64,000 nt of DNA from Paenibacillus sanguinis 2301083 = DSM 16941 (GCF_000374825.1 NZ_KB895380.1:1-64000); one strand, 5' to 3'. Shown: positions 45,522 to 54,420, counted from the stretch's first letter. Notes: generated by a model from the sequence alone, not told the origin. Numbers and translations are program-made.

Positions 45522-46877
45522 CTAGAGCAAATAATAACGTTCCGGCTTGCCCATATCCTTCATCGCATTGCGGGTGTCCAGCAAGCTGCGGCTAGTTCGC
45601 GCAATTAACTCATAGTCGAAACCGGTATGATCGGTCGTAATTACAACGACATCCGCTTCGGAGAGACGATGTTCTGTAACTGCCTCGCAGGCGTACCGGA
45701 TTCCCCGATGCTTGAACTCCGGAATATGGGTATCGCTGACTCGCACCATGGCTCCCTGCTCTTCCAGCAGCGTAATCATTTTCAATACCGGAGATTCCCG
45801 ATAATCATCGATATCCTTCTTATAGGCCACGCCCAGCAGATGCACGACAGAGCCCCGCAGCGCCTTAGCTTCACCATTTAAAATATGTGCGATCTTCTGC
45901 ACAACGAATTCCGGCATGCCGTTGTTAATTTCACCCGCCAGTTCAATCAGACGTGTATGATAGCCATATTCCCGTGCCTTCCAGGTCAGATAAAAGGGAT
46001 CGACCGGGATGCAATGCCCGCCTAGCCCCGGACCGGGATAGAAGGCCATAAACCCGTAGGGCTTGGATTTTGCCGCTTCGATAACCTCCCACACATTGAT
46101 GCCCATCCGGCTGCACAGAATGGCCATTTCATTGGCCAGTGCAATATTGATGTGCCGGAATGTATTCTCATAAATTTTCTCCATCTCCGCCACAGCCGGG
46201 CTGGACACCACATGTACCTCCCCGTTCAGCACCTGACGATACAACGTCCTGGCGACAAGAGAACAGGCCTCCGTGACCCCGCCAATGACCTTCGGAGTAT
46301 TTTTGGTGTTGTAGGTTTTGTTGCCTGGGTCCACTCTTTCCGGCGAATAGGCCAGGAAGAAGTCCACCCCGCAGCGCAGGCCGGTGTTCTCCAATATAGG
46401 CCGTATCAGTTCCTCTGTTGTACCAGGATAGGTCGTGCTTTCCAGCACCACCAACATGCCCGGATGCAGGAAGCGGGCCACTTCCCTGGCAGAGCTCTCC
46501 ACATAGCTGGTGTCCGGCTGCTGATAGATATCAAGCGGGGTAGGCACACAGATAGCCACCGCATCTACCTCGCTTAAGAAACGATAATCGGCGGTGGCCC
46601 GCAGTCTCCCTTCCTCTATGATGCTGCGTAAATCCTCATCCACTACATCGCCAATATAGTTGTGGCCGCGATTAAGCAGCTCGATCTTGCGGCTTTGAAT
46701 ATCAAAGCCGATAACCTGATATCCCGCCTTGGCTTTCTCAACCGCCAGGGGCAAACCCACGTAACCCAGGCCAATGACCCCAATAACCGCTGTTTTATCC
46801 TCCAGCCTGCGCAGCAGCACAGCCTGCTCGCTGCCGTTAGCCTCCTGATTTATAAGCCCGGCTCTTGTTCCTGCCAT
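45522..46877 (-). CDS. Nucleotide-sugar dehydrogenase, WbpA-like
   Basis: A 451-residue UDP-sugar dehydrogenase oxidising C6 to a carboxylate with NAD; WbpA makes UDP-GlcNAcA. NAD motif GVIGLGYVGLPLAVEKAKAG (33-52), and the catalytic cysteine in GPGLGGHCIPVDPFYL (about 285-300). KDIDDYRESPVLKMITLLEE marks the UDP-binding domain. The start has GGGGAG seven bases upstream; the MITE-like fragment at 46893-46940 ends right beside this site. Product is likely UDP-GlcNAcA, or UDP-glucuronate if specificity differs. Confidence 0.9.
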   Translation of the reverse strand: MAGTRAGLINQEANGSEQAVLLRRLEDKTAVIGVIGLGYVGLPLAVEKAKAGYQVIGFDIQSRKIELLNRGHNYIGDVVDEDLRSIIEEGRLRATADYRFLSEVDAVAICVPTPLDIYQQPDTSYVESSAREVARFLHPGMLVVLESTTYPGTTEELIRPILENTGLRCGVDFFLAYSPERVDPGNKTYNTKNTPKVIGGVTEACSLVARTLYRQVLNGEVHVVSSPAVAEMEKIYENTFRHINIALANEMAILCSRMGINVWEVIEAAKSKPYGFMAFYPGPGLGGHCIPVDPFYLTWKAREYGYHTRLIELAGEINNGMPEFVVQKIAHILNGEAKALRGSVVHLLGVAYKKDIDDYRESPVLKMITLLEEQGAMVRVSDTHIPEFKHRGIRYACEAVTEHRLSEADVVVITTDHTGFDYELIARTSRSLLDTRNAMKDMGKPERYYLL

Positions 46878-46892
46878 CCTATATCTCCCCTT

Positions 46893-46940
46893 TTAGAGGT
46901 TGTTCAAAAAATGTCTTCCCAGGACGAAGCTGTTCCAGGA
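46893..46940 (-). mobile_element. Truncated MITE-like copy 6
   Basis: AGAGGTTGTTCAAAAAATG followed by CTTCCCAGGACGAAGCTGTT is the right end of the family (inverted). It fills the gap between the stop of the WbpB-like gene (46948) and the ribosome binding site of the WbpA-like gene (46885). Confidence 0.75.
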
Positions 46941-46947
46941 TCACCAC

Positions 46948-47967
46948 TCACCCCAACGATCCTGCCAGCTCGTCGCTGCTCCCGCCGGTCATGTCCAAAG
47001 CCAGCTTGACCGCCCGGATTCCGTCCTCCAGTGTAATTTCCGGGTCTCGTCCGTCCTCTATCGCTTGTACGAAATCAGCGATGATGCACTGATGCCCGGG
47101 GATGCCAAACGGGTCAGCTTCGACCCTGCGAATTAAGGCCTCCGTCTCTTCCTGGGACATGGAGGCACATACCCAATGCTTGATCCAATTGGCCGTCTTG
47201 CCGCCAATGACCGCATATCCGTCCTCGCCAAAGACCGATATCGTCTCCTCCAGATTGTGGCCGTACACCGTTGTTGCTGCTTCGATTACACCTAGTGCCC
47301 CGCTCTCCAGCCTTAGTGCGGCAATGGCGACATCCTCCGCTTCAATAGGCTTCAGGCGCGTAGCCACCAATGATTTGACCTCTTCCACCGGTCCAAACAA
47401 CCATTGCAGCAAATCCAGACCGTGGATGGCCTGATTTAGCAGCACACCGCCGTCCATCTCCCTTGTTCCCCGCCAGACAGCCTGGTTATAGTACTCATCG
47501 CTGCGGTTCCAGCGAACGGTCACATTAATATGGCTTAGCTTGCCAAAGCGCTGTTGCTCCAGCGCTGCCTTCAACTCGCGGATAGCTGGACGGTATCGAT
47601 TCGGATGAACGACGGTGGCCCGCAGACCGCTTTGGTCCAAGGCCTGACGCAGCAGATTGGCCTCGGCCAAGTCCAGTGTTACTGGCTTCTCCAGCACCAG
47701 ATGCTTGCCTGCACGAATGGCCTCCAGCGCCAGCGGCACATGCAAGCCGCTTGGGGCACAAATACAGACGGCCTCCACCTGCCGCTCCTGCTCCAGCAGT
47801 GTACTGAAATCCGCATACAGCGAGACAGAATCTGCCCCACGCCAGGCTGCCAGCCTGGCCGGATCGGGATCACATAACGCTGCAAGCCTGGCGCCCTCTG
47901 TACGTTCAATGGCCTCCATATGCTTGGCCGCGATATGACCGCAGCCAACAATCGCGAAATGAATCAT
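46948..47967 (-). CDS. Gfo/Idh/MocA oxidoreductase, WbpB-like
   Basis: A 339-residue NAD-dependent dehydrogenase. WbpB oxidises C3 of UDP-GlcNAcA. The NAD motif is FAIVGCGHIAAKHMEAIERT (4-23), CAPSGLHVPLALEAIRAGKH lies near 72-91, and LEKPVTLDLAEANLL includes the catalytic-site lysine region. DGGVLLNQAIHGLDLLQWLF (about 174-193) holds the family His. The WbpA/WbpD/WbpE neighbours support the sugar pathway. Its start overlaps the Wzz-like gene stop by four bases. Confidence 0.85.
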   Translation of the reverse strand: MIHFAIVGCGHIAAKHMEAIERTEGARLAALCDPDPARLAAWRGADSVSLYADFSTLLEQERQVEAVCICAPSGLHVPLALEAIRAGKHLVLEKPVTLDLAEANLLRQALDQSGLRATVVHPNRYRPAIRELKAALEQQRFGKLSHINVTVRWNRSDEYYNQAVWRGTREMDGGVLLNQAIHGLDLLQWLFGPVEEVKSLVATRLKPIEAEDVAIAALRLESGALGVIEAATTVYGHNLEETISVFGEDGYAVIGGKTANWIKHWVCASMSQEETEALIRRVEADPFGIPGHQCIIADFVQAIEDGRDPEITLEDGIRAVKLALDMTGGSSDELAGSLG

Positions 47968-48644
47968 GATGCTGAACCTCCCTTTTGATTCTGTTCAATG
48001 CGAAGCAATATTCCTTCAAGCTCCTCATCATCGTGCGGCAAGTGCCGCTGGGACTTCTTTCGTGCCGCTCTTCGCTCCATGCTGAGCGTTACGCTTAATG
48101 CGGCAAACAGCCCGGCAAAAGCAGCGAAAGCAATATTAAGCTCTTTGCGTGGACTTACAGGTATCGAAGTCTCTTCCAGGCTGGCGCTGTCCAGTATCGA
48201 CACATTGGCACTAGTAACGATTTCCCGCGATTTGGATATAAATGTTTCGGCAAAGGCGTTGGCAATGGTCACCGCTTCCTTGGCATCGTGACTGGTATAA
48301 GACAGCATAATGACCAGTGTGCCGGGGTCTGTTCGGACCTTGATGTTCTTTAATAATTGCAGGACGGTATCAGAGACGCCCACCTGCCTTCTCACCTGCA
48401 TCGCAATAGATCGACTCTGAATAGCGTCTTCATAGGTCTTGGTCAGCATCTGGCTGGCCAGGAACTCGTTGTATGTGCTGGATTCAGGGTTGGAGGTTAT
48501 ATTAGCAACCAAGCTGACATTGGCCCGGTAAGCAGGAGGCATCACCTCATTCACCAGCACCGCCAAGCCAATACAGCCTGTTACAACAAGCCAGAAAGCT
48601 AGCGGATGGCCTCTGACCGACCGCCATAAAAAATCCATATCCAC
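47964..48644 (-). CDS. Wzz/CapA-type chain-length determinant protein
   Basis: A 226-residue membrane protein that sets polymer length or acts as adaptor of a tyrosine kinase. Two membrane segments flank an extracellular domain: about 15-33 (AFWLVVTGCIGLAVLVNEV) and 173-190 (NIAFAAFAGLFAALSVTLSM), the latter after the conserved SIPVSPRKEL. No partner tyrosine kinase or phosphatase gene lies in the window. GTG start at 48644 is favoured by GAGGTG eight bases upstream. Begins the core of the EPS operon after the structured RNA at 48676-48766. Confidence 0.88.
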   Translation of the reverse strand: MDMDFLWRSVRGHPLAFWLVVTGCIGLAVLVNEVMPPAYRANVSLVANITSNPESSTYNEFLASQMLTKTYEDAIQSRSIAMQVRRQVGVSDTVLQLLKNIKVRTDPGTLVIMLSYTSHDAKEAVTIANAFAETFISKSREIVTSANVSILDSASLEETSIPVSPRKELNIAFAAFAGLFAALSVTLSMERRAARKKSQRHLPHDDEELEGILLRIEQNQKGGSAS

Positions 48645-48675
48645 GCCTTATTCACCTCATTCATTTGTATCCTTC

Positions 48676-48766
48676 ATCTCAAGGCCCGTTCGTCCTTGGG
48701 CCTATCCTTGTCAGGAAGCATAGTACCTTCGGCAGCTACCCGCACCTGTCACTATGGCAGCATGGC
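48676..48766 (-). ncRNA. Structured leader RNA, possible EAR-like element
   Basis: In the 177-base gap between deacetylase and Wzz-like genes, the minus strand holds CATAGT...ACTATG pairing, a GAAG/CTTC hairpin, and AGGCCC...GGGCCTT closing a small loop, with GGGTAGCTGCCGAAGG between them. The position matches the EAR antitermination RNA of Bacillales exopolysaccharide operons, but I compared only from memory, so the name is tentative. Confidence 0.45.
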
Positions 48767-48821
48767 TCTCATCTTGTTGGCTTGCCCGTAAATGGTTGGT
48801 TTTCTCATAAATGCTTGTCAA

Positions 48822-49811
48822 TCAATCTCCGCTTCTCTCCAATATAAGGTCGGCCAATTCCTCCATGTTCAAGCTGGTCATCCCGTATTGCGCAGACAGT
48901 TGCGAATAATGCCGCATCAGCGCTTCCAGCGACTTAAGCCCCGATCCCACGGCATTGTAGGGATGCAGCCAGAGATGGTACACCTCACCTTGCTGTGCCG
49001 CGTGTATCATGCTCTGCTTGATCCTCCTCAGCCGCAGCGGCTCAAGCCAGCGCAACAGACCAGGTGGCGTACGGAAGAAAAAACTGGCTGGCAAGTTAAC
49101 CGGAATGGTAGCGTCAAGATTTTCAAAGTTATAGGTATGGTGTCCGGTCAGGTTGAAATAGCTGTCCGCCAGGCGAAGCGCTCTGTGCCAAAGCGAGTCG
49201 CTCGTTGAATACCCTTGCTGGTATAGAGGGTGTTCAGGATTGCCACGGTAGCTGAGGAAGCCATACTCCCCCAGTTCGTCCATATAACTGGGTTGCCACT
49301 GATTGCGTGGCAGCACCAGGCTGCGGAGGGTAATCCCCTGCTGCCAGGCCGCTTGCTGTGCCGCCCGCAAATCACTATAAAATTGCTCCGTCGTCTGCCC
49401 AGGCTCCCGGCAGTAGTAATGGGAGAAGGTGTGCGAACCGATGGCTTGCCCCGGAGTGGCGCAGATTTGCCTGATCAGCGAGGCCGCATAGCTGTAGGGC
49501 GCTGCCTGTTCTCCTTCTCCGATGAATCTCTCATCCATATCCTCATAGGGTGACAAACGGTGGTCCGTATAGGTCGGGCGAAGCCGGGGCAGACTGGTCG
49601 ACAGTTCTGCATAGTTGTTAAAGAACAACAACCCCACCGTAGCCCAGGTTGCATGAACTCCCGCCTGCCGAAACAAATCTAGTATGCGAGGAATCGTCTC
49701 CCTTTCTCGCAACCACTTCGCTTGGTATTCCTCCAGGCTATACAGATCGCGAAGCCCCCAATACAATTCGAAATCCAGCGAGATGACAAGGGTTCCCTTC
49801 ATTTCCGGCAT
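48822..49811 (-). CDS. NodB-type polysaccharide deacetylase
   Basis: A 329-residue carbohydrate esterase family 4 protein. ISLDFELYWGLRDLYSLEEY carries the first catalytic motif (Asp-x-Glu rather than Asp-Asp), and IGSHTFSHYYC the metal-binding histidines (SHTFSH). ATWATVGLLFFNN lies between. No signal peptide is evident. The start at 49811 has AAGGA eight bases upstream; the open frame extends 13 codons further. It lies 177 bases before the EPS core; the structured RNA in between may regulate read-through. Probably deacetylates an EPS sugar. Confidence 0.82.
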   Translation of the reverse strand: MPEMKGTLVISLDFELYWGLRDLYSLEEYQAKWLRERETIPRILDLFRQAGVHATWATVGLLFFNNYAELSTSLPRLRPTYTDHRLSPYEDMDERFIGEGEQAAPYSYAASLIRQICATPGQAIGSHTFSHYYCREPGQTTEQFYSDLRAAQQAAWQQGITLRSLVLPRNQWQPSYMDELGEYGFLSYRGNPEHPLYQQGYSTSDSLWHRALRLADSYFNLTGHHTYNFENLDATIPVNLPASFFFRTPPGLLRWLEPLRLRRIKQSMIHAAQQGEVYHLWLHPYNAVGSGLKSLEALMRHYSQLSAQYGMTSLNMEELADLILERSGD

Positions 49812-49944
49812 ATCTTTTTTCCTTTCGTCAACGGTTCTATCGTCTACCAAAACTTTTGCTATTATTGTGTTTATATTCGCGGCCTGTCCGGTTTAGACCG
49901 CGCAACGTTGATTTTCATCAGATTCTCAGTTCAACCCAAAATAA

Positions 49945-49990
49945 AAGTGCGGCGAATAAACGACCGTTAGGCTGTTTTTTCACCGCACTT
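49945..49990 (-). repeat. Hairpin upstream of the EPS operon
   Basis: AAGTGCGG and CCGCACTT arms with a 28-base loop; the minus strand continues TTAT. It could be a weak terminator protecting the operon from read-through, or part of its leader. The remaining bases of 49812-50428 hold only the palindromic repeats and the start region of the next gene. Confidence 0.4.
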
Positions 49991-50029
49991 CTGAACTCCA
50001 TAGTAATGGTACGTTACGCCCTTTCTCAA

Positions 50030-50222
50030 CAGTCTGAAATCCTCCCACTAATTTTGCGCAATAAAGCTGCATTTAAGTGCTTAACTGGAAAAAATCCCAT
50101 AAATCCTCATTCTAAGACCATTTCTGGCGATGTAGGCCAAATTATATGGAGGAATTCCAGAAAATTGCTTAGAATCGCCGAAAAAGCCAATATTAGCTGG
50201 AGGATTTCCCGTTCAAGTTAAA
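50030..50222. repeat. Cluster of imperfect palindromic repeats
   Basis: Several degenerate copies of a TTAGCTGGAGGAATTCCAGCTAA-like palindrome: ATTATATGGAGGAATTCCAG (50140-50160), ATTAGCTGGAGGATTTCCCG (50192-50212) and weaker ones. The same motif recurs at 57907-58085. Confidence 0.5.
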
Positions 50223-50428
50223 TCATCGATTCTACCATTTCCGCGCGCCCCCCAGCTTTGTTGCGTCAATCAATTTCATCTCCCCCTTTATCAGGATAAG
50301 CGAGACTATTGTTCTCTTAGTATAGTCAATGAACAAATCCCAAGAGAAGCGGTACTTATACTATTTAATTATTGGCGGCTGCGCACATATTCAGGAGGAC
50401 AAGATCATAGATTGGCAATAACGTCTTG

Positions 50429-51388
50429 ATGGAGGGAGCGAATTCAATAACGATGGATACATGGGAACTATGGGGAAAATGGGCTGAATTTCATGCTGGG
50501 AAATGGGGTTGCCGTGCAGAAGTGGCCGAGTGGAATGCCCCTAACTCGGCGGCCAACGGAAGGGGCATGTTATTTTACGATAAAAAGGGACGACTCTATC
50601 TGCCGCCCCTGAACCCATATCACCCCTTTGCCTTCCACTCCACACCAACGGACAAGCGGTTCAAGCTGGATCGGCAATGGCATGAGGTGGCAGGAGCTAT
50701 GCTCCCGGACATGCTGGCGGGGCAGCGGGGGGCCAGCTTTGTATTCCCCCCGGAAGTCACTGATATCCGGCCGTTTCTGTGGAACGGCTTCAAAGGCGAG
50801 GTTAAATACACGTACATCACCAAGCTGCCCTTCGACCTGAGCCAGACCAGTACAGAGATTCGGGCCAAAGCCAAAAAAGCCCAGGCTGCCGGCTATCGAA
50901 CTGCCATCACCGAGGACATGACGGAGGTGCATCAATGCCTGGAAGGCACCGAACTGCGCCAGGGCTTCAGCCATCAGCTCAGTCTGCAAGACCTTGAACG
51001 CGTGCAAAGTTTGCTGGGGAAACAGGCCTTTCGCGCGTATGTGTGCTATGCTCCTTCCGGGGAACCGGCAAGCGCAAGCGTTATTGTTTCGCTGGACGGC
51101 CAGCGTGCCTTCGGCTGGATCGCCGCCAGCAAAACAGAGCATCTGAATCGGGGGGTGGTCCAGCAATCGCAGAGCTTTGCCCTGCTGGATTTATCTGCCA
51201 GCGGTTTTGCCGAATTCGACTTTGCCGGAGCCAACATCCCATCTGTCGCTCAATCCAAGACGAACTGGGGGGCTGTCGTGACCCCTTATTATCTCGTCCG
51301 CCCGCCGGGCTACAAAGAAATTTTGCGAGCGGGAAGAGACTGGCTCCAATTTGTTCGTCGTAAAGCTCTTGCCCCAGGCAGCAAATAA
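50429..51388 (+). CDS. GNAT/FemAB-like acyltransferase
   Basis: A 319-residue cytoplasmic protein. KLPFDLSQTSTEIRAKAKKA and AFGWIAASKTEHLNRGVVQQ fit FemAB- or GNAT-type acyltransferases found beside EPS loci, with a final FDFAGANIPSVAQSKTNWGA like FemAB relatives. It may transfer an acyl or aminoacyl group onto the polymer. Start is uncertain: ATG at 50429 has no clear ribosome binding site, ATG at 50453 is 16 bases from GGAGGG, and a good AGGAGG (50393-50398) precedes an in-frame ATT at 50411. Convergent with the DUF58 gene, 20 bases apart. Confidence 0.65.
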   Translation: MEGANSITMDTWELWGKWAEFHAGKWGCRAEVAEWNAPNSAANGRGMLFYDKKGRLYLPPLNPYHPFAFHSTPTDKRFKLDRQWHEVAGAMLPDMLAGQRGASFVFPPEVTDIRPFLWNGFKGEVKYTYITKLPFDLSQTSTEIRAKAKKAQAAGYRTAITEDMTEVHQCLEGTELRQGFSHQLSLQDLERVQSLLGKQAFRAYVCYAPSGEPASASVIVSLDGQRAFGWIAASKTEHLNRGVVQQSQSFALLDLSASGFAEFDFAGANIPSVAQSKTNWGAVVTPYYLVRPPGYKEILRAGRDWLQFVRRKALAPGSK

Positions 51389-51408
51389 ACATCTTGCTTC
51401 CCGATGGC

Positions 51409-52509
51409 TCAAGCTTGTCTCAGTACCTGCTCGGATTCGGGGATCACCATCCATTCGACCCCATTGCCGTTCAGACGCAATTGGTCGGCAAGCTCGCGCA
51501 GCTTCTCGCCCTGATGACAGGAGATGATCAGATAGTCCATATCCGTGCCGCCCGCAGCCAGCTCCATCTCCAGCAGGCGAATCATCGAGGCCGTCTTGTC
51601 CAGAACGAGCCTGGCCATTGCTTCCAGCAGCAGGGTAAGCTGATCGGAAGACACCGCCGGGGCGATGCGCACAGGCTCACGTGGACCGTCGGCCAGACGT
51701 GCATTGCTTAGGAAGCCTGCAGCCAGGCCATTGCGCTGGGCGTATTCAGCAATTGTGGCCGCATAACGCAATCCAAGCTCGATGCGCTCGGGATCGGTAA
51801 CCGTTCTCCACATGGAGTCGCTCACTTCGAGATTCAGACAGATCATCAGCCGGTGGTCGGCCGTGTAGTCATGATGATGCACCTGCAATTCTCCAGTACG
51901 GGCCGTTGCATTCCAATTGATGCTGCCTAGCGAATCACCGGGGCGATACTGACGAATACCCGAAATGAGAAACGGGTCCTCGCCGATCCATCGCCGCACA
52001 GGTAGCTCCCCCAGCCAGCTATGATTGGGCAAAGGCAGCTTGGGCAAAGGTAAAATTTGCGGATAGACCAGCAGCTCCAGCTTCAGAGGGAATTGCTTAG
52101 ATTGCCTGCTGAGGCCCAGCGGGTCTCCTGTCGTCATCGTAGCCGTGTCCAGCCGGTATTGTCCCCGGCGAGAGCAGATAATCTCATGGCGGCGGGTAAT
52201 TTGCCGATAGGGGCGCAGGTAAAACAAGCTGCTATGATTCTGATAGATATCCCCGGCATGGATGGTCAAATTGCTCTGTCGACCAAAGGTCAGAGCCGCC
52301 GACATGCTCGATTCAAGCCGCAGCCAAGGCAGAGGCAAGAGCTTGGCATTGGCGATGACCTCCACCATCTCCACGGTATCCCCTTCAAAAACGGTCTGCT
52401 CGCTAAAGAAGCGATTGTAATGTATCCCCTTGAGCGCTCTGTAACGATACAAGAGCGCAACTACGCCAAAGATCAAGGCCACACTTACGATAAACCACGT
52501 AAGCTGCAT
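51409..52509 (-). CDS. DUF58-domain protein
   Basis: A 366-residue membrane-anchored protein. One helix (about 5-22) precedes the conserved DUF58 core with GIRQYRPGDSLGSINWNATA (about 187-206) and HHHDYTADHRLMICLNLEV. DUF58 proteins go with MoxR ATPases, and the role of the pair in envelope or metal-centre assembly is not settled. Eight bases follow the ATPase gene, so they form an operon. The usual third partner, a DUF4129 or transglutaminase protein, is not here. Confidence 0.9.
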   Translation of the reverse strand: MQLTWFIVSVALIFGVVALLYRYRALKGIHYNRFFSEQTVFEGDTVEMVEVIANAKLLPLPWLRLESSMSAALTFGRQSNLTIHAGDIYQNHSSLFYLRPYRQITRRHEIICSRRGQYRLDTATMTTGDPLGLSRQSKQFPLKLELLVYPQILPLPKLPLPNHSWLGELPVRRWIGEDPFLISGIRQYRPGDSLGSINWNATARTGELQVHHHDYTADHRLMICLNLEVSDSMWRTVTDPERIELGLRYAATIAEYAQRNGLAAGFLSNARLADGPREPVRIAPAVSSDQLTLLLEAMARLVLDKTASMIRLLEMELAAGGTDMDYLIISCHQGEKLRELADQLRLNGNGVEWMVIPESEQVLRQA

Positions 52510-52517
52510 GAGTCAGT

Positions 52518-53489
52518 TCACCTGCTCCCCTTTACCGGAGCCAGCGTCTCGGCTGGAACCGTCGTTGCTGCCAGCACCTGACGTACCGCTTCGCCCGCCG
52601 GATTGTCCGCAGGCGCCAGTCCGTGGCGCATCAACAGCCGGTGTGCCAGCACAGGCTCCGCCACCGCCTTGATATCATCGGGCGTCACGTAATCCCGTCC
52701 CTGAACCAGGGCATATCCCTGGGATGCGCGCAATAGCGCCATACTGGCCCGGGGGCTGGCTCCCAGCTTCACATCCGCATGCTTGCGCGTCGCCTCCGTG
52801 ATCGCGACGATATAAGCAAGCAAGTCGTCCTGCACCCGCAGGGAACGGGCATACGCCTGAGCTGCCGCCACTTCTTCTGCCGAAGCTGCCGCCTGCAGCC
52901 CTTGCAGCGGCTGATGCTCCCGGAAGCGCTGCAGAATGGCAACCCCTTCATCAGCCGTAGGATATCCCATCGATATGCGCATGAGGAACCGATCTAGCTG
53001 CGCCTCTGGCAAAGGGAAAGTTCCTTGCTGATCAATGGGATTTTGCGTAGCCATGACCAGAAATGGAGCCCTCAGGATATGGGTGTCCCCGTCAATCGTT
53101 ACCTGACGTTCCTCCATACATTCCAGCAGGCTGGATTGCGTTCGTGGAGTCGCCCGGTTAATCTCATCGGCCAGCAAAACATTTGTGAACAGCGGGCCCG
53201 GACGAAATTCAAATTCCCCCAGCTTCTGATTGTAGAAATGGATTCCGCTGAGGTCTGAAGGAAGCAGGTCGGGCGTGAACTGGATACGCTTGAACTCACC
53301 GCCCAGCGACTTCGCAAGCGCTTTCGCCAGCAGCGTCTTGCCAGTACCGGGCACATCCTCCAGCAGAACATGTCCATCCCCCAGCAACGCGGCCAACAGC
53401 AGATCCACCACCTCGCTCTTGCCCACTACCACCTCGCCGATATTGCGGCGAATTCGTCCAATTGCCTCTACTGCATCACGAAGTTCCAT
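52518..53489 (-). CDS. MoxR-family AAA+ ATPase
   Basis: A 323-residue chaperone-type ATPase. VLLEDVPGTGKTLLAKALAK is Walker A, VLLADEINRATPRTQSSLLE Walker B with the MoxR-specific sequence, and ATQNPIDQQGTFPLPEAQLD is sensor-1. It assembles or activates a partner, usually through DUF58 or VWA proteins. The start at 53489 has AAGGTGG eight bases upstream; two longer starts are open. A TAGAAT -10 box lies 32 bases before. First of a two-gene operon with DUF58. Confidence 0.92.
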   Translation of the reverse strand: MELRDAVEAIGRIRRNIGEVVVGKSEVVDLLLAALLGDGHVLLEDVPGTGKTLLAKALAKSLGGEFKRIQFTPDLLPSDLSGIHFYNQKLGEFEFRPGPLFTNVLLADEINRATPRTQSSLLECMEERQVTIDGDTHILRAPFLVMATQNPIDQQGTFPLPEAQLDRFLMRISMGYPTADEGVAILQRFREHQPLQGLQAAASAEEVAAAQAYARSLRVQDDLLAYIVAITEATRKHADVKLGASPRASMALLRASQGYALVQGRDYVTPDDIKAVAEPVLAHRLLMRHGLAPADNPAGEAVRQVLAATTVPAETLAPVKGSR

Positions 53490-53520
53490 CAGGTCAACCA
53501 CCTTCACTACCATTTTCTTT

Positions 53521-53526
53521 ATTCTA
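53521..53526 (-). promoter_or_regulatory. -10 box for the MoxR-DUF58 operon
   Basis: Minus-strand TAGAAT, 32 bases before the start codon; a TTTTGG hexamer lies at 16 bases as a weak -35. No terminator is visible between the AraC gene and this site. Confidence 0.4.
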
Positions 53527-53571
53527 TCATAAGGAGCCGTGTCCAAAAGCTATCTTTCGCTCACGAAGTGT

Positions 53572-54420
53572 CTATTGCTCCCCGCGGTTACGATAATTTC
53601 GTGGAGAGACGCCGGTAATCCGCTTGAATACACGCGAGAAATAAAACGTGTCTGTATACCCCAGCGTCTCTCCGATCTCCTTAACGCTCAGCTCTGTATT
53701 GAGCAGAATTCGCTTGGCTTCGGCCGCCTTCAGCCGATGCAGAAATTCATTTAACGGGTAGCCGGTATATTCATGAACAATGCGCCGCAGCGTGGAGACG
53801 GAGATATGATGCCGGGCCGCGATCTCCTCTGGCGGGGGATTGGTGAAGATGGAATTGGAAATATCCTCAATAACCTTAAGCGCAAATCGCCCCCGATTCC
53901 CCGCTTCCACCTGATCAGTCTGGGACATTAGTTCATAGAGCAGCGATTCCAGCAGCAGAGCAGACCGATCCAGATTGCTGGGTATCCCGCTATCAATCAG
54001 CATGAACATCAGCTCCATCCGGCTGACAATAGCATCATCCACCTCCGCCTTCTTGACCAGGGCAGGCTGCTGCAGCCAGCTATTCAGCCACTCCTCAATT
54101 CGCTCTCCCTCTACAGTGAAATAATATTCATCCCAAGTCCCTCCCTTATGAGGTCCGTAATGGAAGGTCTCCCCGGGGTAAAGGCAAAACCATGAGCCCG
54201 CCGTAACTTCCTGTTTCTCTCCGTCGCCCACCCGGTAATCACCGCTGCCGTCAGCAATCATGACAAACGCCCAGTAGCGAAAGCTCGCGGCTTCACGCCT
54301 TAAAGTTCTCCCGGGCAGATGTCCCGCATTAACCAAGGCCAGTGACGGAATTTTTCGCTTGCTGGCGTCCACCACCGGATTAAATAGGCGTATAGGCTGA
54401 GAGCTGATCATATAATCCAT
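53572..54420 (-). CDS. AraC-family regulator with N-terminal cupin-like domain
   Basis: A 282-residue cytoplasmic regulator. The N-terminal half (about 20-150) resembles AraC ligand-binding cupins (FCLYPGETFHYGPHKGG). The C-terminal double helix-turn-helix (about 185-280) reads ISVSTLRRIVHEYTGYPLNE and LGYTDTFYFSRVFKRITGVS. It is divergent from the oxidoreductase/isomerase operon at 54563, so it probably controls that. Start at 54420 has AGGGTG ten bases upstream. Confidence 0.88.
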   Translation of the reverse strand: MDYMISSQPIRLFNPVVDASKRKIPSLALVNAGHLPGRTLRREAASFRYWAFVMIADGSGDYRVGDGEKQEVTAGSWFCLYPGETFHYGPHKGGTWDEYYFTVEGERIEEWLNSWLQQPALVKKAEVDDAIVSRMELMFMLIDSGIPSNLDRSALLLESLLYELMSQTDQVEAGNRGRFALKVIEDISNSIFTNPPPEEIAARHHISVSTLRRIVHEYTGYPLNEFLHRLKAAEAKRILLNTELSVKEIGETLGYTDTFYFSRVFKRITGVSPRNYRNRGEQ

